In this document: in pieces, positions 58,459 through 64,000 of the stretch
Numbering within the stretch: the first letter of the stretch is position 1
How the letters are laid out: the number at the start of each line of letters is the position of its first letter
Source: Hymenolepis diminuta
Taxonomy: Eukaryota > Platyhelminthes > Cestoda > Cyclophyllidea > Hymenolepididae
Assembly: GCA_900708905.1 (NCBI GenBank)
Contig: CAADRB010000017.1
Span: forward strand, 1,405,657 to 1,469,656
DNA: 64,000 nt
Direction of reading: 5' to 3'
Notes under the pieces: model-generated
Told to the model about the DNA's origin: nothing
Database searches by the model: none
What the model saw: only the letters and a program-made list of their open reading frames with translations
Position numbers and translations under genes: made by a program

Positions 58459-58466
58459 TATATAAG
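58459..58466 (+). promoter_or_regulatory. Candidate TATA box of EF-hand gene B
   Basis: TATATAAG lies about 280 bp before the start codon and would place a transcript start near 58490, upstream of the inferred 5' UTR exon that ends at 58645. Confidence 0.45.
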
Positions 58467-58740
58467 CAAACACCAACTGTTCCATCGATTCAGTAGACGA
58501 ATCATAGCATCATTTAACCAAACCAATGGGAAACTCCCTTTAAAGAATTGGCCAATGGATACTAGCCTGTCAACTGTGCTAAGGTCATGGCCAATTCAGC
58601 AAATTTAAGCGAAACTTGCTGCAGGAAGGGATTGTAATTTATCAGGTAAGTGGAAGTCAGTTAGCCTAATTTAAAAACTCCTTTATTAAACCTTTGATAT
58701 TCCTCTGTTTCGATTTTAGCTTAGTTGCATTATCTTCAAC

Positions 58741-59035
58741 ATGAGGTATGTCAATCCTTTTACCTAACTACACGATTTGGCTTAAATATATACATCTAGT
58801 TTATAACTGCTTTCATTTTTTCAGCGGAAACTTTGATGAATGTGTGAGAAATATCTTCAAAGAATTAGATACAGATAAATCCGGGAAGGTTAATGCCAAG
58901 GAACTGACGGCAATGCTCAAGGCAATGGGTTCCAAGTTGGATCTAGCTGCCGTCGAACGTCTTCTAAAGAAATTTGATTTAAATAAAGATGGAGAACTAA
59001 GCATTGAAGAGTTGGATAAACTCCTTGAATTCTAG
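58741..59035 (+). CDS. 8-kDa two-EF-hand calcium-binding protein, copy B
   Basis: Coding exons 58741-58745 and 58825-59035, 71 residues, with the same ATG AG split start as copy A but a 79-nt intron. It begins MSGNFDECVRNIFKELD, with EF loops DTDKSGKVNAKE and DLNKDGELSIEE, both complete. The segment GKVNAKELTA is identical in both copies and most remaining differences are conservative, so the pair arose by tandem duplication. A 5' UTR intron at 58646-58719 (CAG/GTAAGT..TTTTAG) is likely. The stop TAG is at 59033-59035. Confidence 0.9.
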
Positions 59036-59084
59036 CCGTCGAATTAAAATCCTAATTTTCTTGCTTTCGCCGATTTAACTTGCT

Positions 59085-59090
59085 AATAAA
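59085..59090 (+). terminator. Poly(A) signal of EF-hand gene B
   Basis: AATAAA 50 bp after the TAG stop codon, the same arrangement as in copy A. Confidence 0.65.
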
Positions 59091-60735
59091 GAACCACTGC
59101 TAATTAAACCGGCTGTTTTTATTATAAAAGTACTTTGCTTAACTGAACGTGGTTGGCTGAAGCATAGACTGAAATCTCAGGTCGGAGATGAACTGTTACT
59201 GTGAAAAACAATTGTTGATTGCTCTGATAAATTGATTTTGTACTCCTAGAGATTGACTAAACTTGCGACTGTGCAGATTTTAGTAACATAGAACTAAAGC
59301 AAATGATCCCCATTATGGATGGTATCCAAAATGTTCAATCTCAGTTTAGAAATGTTTATCTGCGTAATAGTTGAGAAGTGGCTATTTTAAAAAAATTAAT
59401 GATTCAACTTTACTCAAAATTGAGCAAAATTGGAACATGGGAAAACTACACATAAATCGAGGTTTCATTTGAAATTTAATTTGTACGAGTATTTCTTGGG
59501 GGGTCTTAAACTTTTCGAAACCTCATTGTAGAACCTGTAGACTTGAGTTAACCATGATAGATTTGCACCTTAGTTTAATCCATTTGAGCATGTACTTCTA
59601 CAATGATCGATCACAGAACAACTTTAAACAGAATAACTGGTTCATGATAATTCTGGATGCTCTTGAACGTTTTAACGTCTTCTGATCGTTATATCGAGCT
59701 ACTTTACAATCCCATTAACTCTAGATTAATTTTGAAAGAAGAGGTTTCGGAAAATTATATTGCAATATCAGTACCTGGGGACATTTACTAATCTTTGTTG
59801 CTAATTGTTGTTAGGGCTAACAGGAACCGAGGTCATAATTTTAGGAGTTACCAAATTGTAGGAAATGATGAACCGGATCTTGATTGTAGAAGATAAGACT
59901 ACAGATAATAGCTAACAACAACTACAACAGTTTTAGGGCAGAACACCAAGAGCTGATTAGGCCAGGATGTATTGAATAAATCACGATGAGGATTCAAGAG
60001 AGTACGAGAGAGATGAGCAACAAAGGAGTTGAGAGGGAAGCTTAGAAGCAGGTAAATAAATATTACTACGAATTTTTTAATTGCGTGCTTAACTACCTTA
60101 GCGAACGGAAATATAAACTGGATTTTTCTTTGTGAAAGCACATATCAGTCGACTAGTATCTTCACTTGCTATCTTATCTAGTATCCCTGGTGGAGACAGG
60201 AGAACATATCGGAAAAAGTGTGAAAAATCTTCTAAAGTATTTAGCTAATCAATAAGCTAAGAGCGCTTAGGAAATCAGGGAAAAATTCCGGGAGTTTAAA
60301 CATTGAATTCAGAATCATACTGGGAAATTAAAATAAAGTATTTCATTTTCTACTTTTGCTAGATCGATTTGCTTTATCATTTGCAGTCTCAAGATGTTTT
60401 TATTACTATGGAACATTCAACATTTTTCTAATTGGCCGTGAATAATGGGAACAGGCAGCCAGCCAAAATGACAGAAAAGCAGTCCTATCGTAGTATTGAC
60501 AGAACTACTGATCCTCAGGTGCGGTGATCAATAAGGACTCTCAGCGCCAAATTTGCAGTTGTTTAAAGTGGTAATTATCTCGAAATCCACGGACTAAATA
60601 TCCCCGGACTCTTTCCCCAGACAATTTCCCTCTTTCCAGCTATGCATTCACTTGTCTATATTAGTTTAAATTACACTATTTCTTTCGGTCCTCGAAAGAA
60701 GAAAGGATTAGAAATAGTAAAATTGACCATTAATA

Positions 60736-61041
60736 TTAAACAACCGACCAAATAGTGGTGATTATGGGTAAGAATTTAACCGGCAATTCAAGAAGCGAAT
60801 TTGAAACCTTTGAACCAATTAAATGAATATTCTGCAACCCGAAAGCAAAAATCATTTGAATTATTTCTTTTAACGCCCCCTTTCGATTCTTTACTGATAT
60901 CTCTAATTGAGCTTTTATTACACGATTTCGGTTGTTCCCCGCAATGAAAAATTGTAAAATTTCTCTGCTTTGCTGCGAGTCATGAGAATATAAAAATACT
61001 ATCTCTATTAATATACAGACATGCACACATATATATGGCAA
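60736..61041 (-). other. Open frame with weak ACT-domain resemblance
   Basis: The minus-strand frame contains LEISVKNRKGALKEIIQMIF and then LQNIHLIGSKVS. Spacing of KN, GAL, F, N and H resembles the ACT regulatory domain of aromatic amino acid hydroxylases (family pattern: FSLK, GAL, F, VNL, HIESR). No catalytic hydroxylase exon is visible on that strand nearby, so this may be chance, a relic or a lone exon. Not called as a gene. Confidence 0.2.
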
Positions 61042-64000
61042 AATTCTTTTCCACCATATGACCCTCTATCAGGTTGCCGGTTACTGTTTACAATCGTATT
61101 AATTCTAAAATATACGGATTTAATACCAAACTATGCCCAAAAGATTGATCTGTAAATATCATATGCAGCTTCTATGTTTGCATTTTGGCAATACTTCGAG
61201 CCCACTAGGTCTTAAGCATTAAAATTTGTTCATTTCGCTTTTTTAAAATCACCTGCGGCTGTATTTTTATTTTTGTCGTTTTGTCGTTTGTCGTTTTGTC
61301 GAAATTTCGCTTTACTGATTTCTGGACGTTCATACGCTAAAAGTGAACCCAATTTTGTTCCTGGAGTAACATGCAGACCTTTGAATATATCAAAAAGTAT
61401 ATTACCGTGTTGTTTTTGTTAAATATTATTGATAACTAATTTTTAGATGATATGAAACAAATTGGAATTAAATGTACGAACTTTAATTCTATTGTAAGGA
61501 AAAATTTAAATCATCTCCTTAAAATTTACTCTTCAATTTAAAAATATAATTTTAATTATTTTTAATGAGTGCTTGTCCAGAAATTTAAAAATAAAATTAA
61601 CTTCGACACACTTTTTGACACATCCTTTCAACAAAAAGACGTAAACTTTTCTTTAAGTTGTTTGTTTTACTGGAAATAACCAAAGGATATGCTCTTTCCG
61701 CTGATTAAAATTTGCTTCTCTTACTATTAAATCTTGAATAACTTGTGGCGGACAATAAAAAAAGCTCCTGCGAAACCTTTGTATTCCTCTTATAATTTCA
61801 ACTAGCTGCGGACAAGTACAGTTATATCCAAAGTAGCAAGAACAAAGAAGATTTCGAGTGACGAGAGTTTGCTGCAAACTGTGGCTGATTGCCAACAGGC
61901 TTAGTCATTAAATACGATCAACGTTATGTTGCAGGAATATTGATCGCTGATTGGCTGGGAAGACTTCTGCACGCACGTCCGCAATTTCTCGCTATGTGAT
62001 CGGTAGCACGACGCACTTTCCAGAATGTTCAGGAACGCGCGAGATTCCTTTGATTAGCCATGGCAATGTTGTGCACTCTACAACCAAAAGGCTCTTCTCA
62101 GAGCCTCTACAATACTGGTTAAAAGTCAGAACATTAATTGAATGTGCATAAATCTTTTACCGTCTCATCGTTTAGTTATTAAATTCAACATTTGGCATGA
62201 GTGAAACGAGAAAATGGTAAATCATCGGCGATATATTGATAATTACAGACGTTTTTTAATTTATTATGCATTCATTTTATTTCAAAGTACATCTGTGCAC
62301 TGTAAAATAATATTTTATTATTAACCAGACGTTTCATATTTTCTAAAGTACATATTGTCAAAACATTCCATGAAAATAGCTTTATAGGTTTTGCTACATA
62401 TCACTTTTACTTTGCTTCATAAAGGCATCTAAGATTACTGGGTTCCCCGTCAGTCTGATATTGGAAACATCAATACAATTAAACGTCAATGAACTTAATA
62501 CTTTGACAGGACTTCAGTATAAATGGTGAATGTCAATGAAACAATTTATTAAGTCTCGTTGAAATTTTCTATTTCATTAAGACTGCATCCTAGTTATTTT
62601 ATCAAAGTAGCTTTGGTCCCGTATAAAGATACTTTAGATTCAGAATCAAATTAGGTTTAATATTCCTTCCTAGAAATAATGATCTTCCTAAAGGTAAGAG
62701 AATACAACAGTACGAATGTCAAGAGCTATGTAGAACCGCACGTTTAACAGATAGTAGGACATGAATGAGAATGGAAAGAAGAAAGGAGTAGGAAGAGCAG
62801 TTGAGGGGGTGGGGGGAGAGGAAGAGGTCAGTACTTATCAGGGGATGCTGGATTGTAAGAGAGACAGAGCGAATGTAGATACAATAAGGAAGTTCGTGGT
62901 TGCACGTTCGTTATTCCTCAGTGAGTGACCAATCAAAAGTCACCAGCTGACCATTAGGTATGAGCCAGATATAAGAGTCAGCATGCACAGGTTCTACACT
63001 ATTTATTACTGATTGATGCATAAAATGAAGAAAATTAAAAAATTGTAATATGTATTAGGGAGAATTATTTTATTATCACGTACCGTACAAAGCAAAAATT
63101 TTACAAACTTTGACGATGGGAAATATATACACAAATAGAAATAGTAAAATAGTTGAATTTTAAAAATGGACAATGGAGTAATAGAAGTGAGAATCCGAGA
63201 GTCAGAAAAATCAAATTTTACATAAACTCCTGAAAAATTCAGTTATCAGCTTTCCTGAATATAACTGTCATCAGGCTTATCTCTTATTATCGTCATCTAC
63301 CTTACATAGTAATATCCAGTGACTAGATTTCATGCGATACTGCAGATATCTTTTTTGCATAACTTTTGCAACAGTTATCTGTAGAGCCTTTGTCTGTTTG
63401 TAGACCATTTAGGGTTTGTGAGTTCGTTTGTTTAATGCGAGTTTAATCCTTGCTTTAACGATATTAGTCGAAACTAAAATTTCAAGAAACTCAACTGTTA
63501 GTGAGTGCTCCAAACAGTATCCGACCTTAAAATAGATGTTGGCGTAATAAGCACTAGTATTTTAAAAGTGCAGACATTTTGGAAGAAGGTCAGTTTTGTA
63601 GGTAATTAGATTATCGTGTCCATGGATTAATTACCGACCTCCTATGGGTTCGTACCAATCACGTGCTCTTCTTATCACAAAACAAGTTTAAAATTCCTTA
63701 TTTTCGTGATGTACGATTCAGTTAAATTTTATTTATCTCTTAGTTAACATTTGATTCAATTCGACTGATTTACAACAATAATCAAACGGGTTTATCCAGA
63801 GTGGCCAAGCACCAAAGAAATTGCCAGACCATCTGCTGACTTAATTTTTCTTTTGTTTCATCACACTAAAGAAAGTTACTCGAAAGGTTCGTATTCATTA
63901 GAAAGATTACTTGCTAAATCAAGGTACTTTAAATTCTTAAAATATGCTAGCAAATTACTTATTTACAAAACTATGTCTTAAGATTGATGTACGTACCTTC
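61042..64000. other. Terminal region without a supportable gene
   Basis: Holds short frames only. A minus-strand 80-codon frame at 61653-61895 is Cys-rich at its start (LLCSCYFGYNCTCPQL) but matches nothing I know. A short GTCGTTTT-type tandem tract is near 61276-61300 and a purine-rich G tract near 62806-62826. Confidence 0.4.

Noticed and set aside
58813..59004. Minus-strand frame over EF-hand gene B
   Set aside because: Antisense shadow of the coding exon; no own motif.
58748..59035. Signal-like N-terminus (MSILLPNYTIWLKYIHLVYN) on EF-hand copy B
   Set aside because: It is read-through of the 79-nt intron from the wrong frame; GT..AG borders and the paralogue support removal.
61653..61895. 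Cys-rich minus-strand frame as a secreted protein gene
   Set aside because: No signal peptide, no splice partner and no recognised family.
5..64000. CRISPR arrays, bacterial operons or ribosome-binding sites
   Set aside because: The window is eukaryotic with spliceosomal introns; no regularly spaced repeats were seen.

Overview
The window looks like nuclear DNA of a parasitic flatworm, most likely a tapeworm. The case rests on AT-rich sequence, genes broken into many exons with introns as short as 32-44 nt beside introns of several kb, a tandem pair of 8-kDa two-EF-hand proteins of the kind common in flatworms, and a repeat load of Ty3/gypsy, mariner and tRNA-derived SINE copies. The assignment is inferred from gene style, not from a diagnostic marker.

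Layout. Positions 1-10245 hold no intact gene that I can support. They contain a decayed ankyrin-repeat gene (about 2150-3110), an inverted duplication (3290-3460 against 4035-4190), a tRNA-derived repeat (4932-5090) and a tandem duplication of about 0.7 kb that carries SINE-like units (8040-9450). A four-exon La-related protein gene of the LARP6 type lies on the minus strand at 10246-11516. About 950 bp away, pointing the other way, starts the dominant gene of the window: a UBR1/UBR2-type N-recognin E3 ubiquitin ligase on the plus strand, roughly 12467-53472. I traced about 34 exons (about 2,680 codons) with mostly consistent splice phases; the first exon and exons 27-29 are the weak points. 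Domains in order are the UBR box, the ClpS-like N-domain, a long helical middle, a split RING-H2 and the C-terminal zinc-containing cap.

The UBR introns host most of the mobile DNA: a decayed mariner (about 23290-24735), a complete but dead antisense Ty3/gypsy element with two LTRs and a 5-bp target duplication (37065-41140), and several SINE-like and other dispersed repeats. A 50-base assembly gap is at 18936-18985.

Downstream are two small EF-hand genes in the same orientation (56484-56728 and 58741-59035). Both have the same odd structure: the first coding exon contributes only ATG plus two bases. A decayed gypsy integrase tail (about 57060-57825) lies between them. From 59.1 kb to the end I see no convincing gene, only a weak ACT-domain-like open frame on the minus strand (60736-61041).

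The genes are functionally independent: protein degradation by the N-degron pathway (UBR), RNA binding (LARP6-like) and calcium binding (EF-hand pair).
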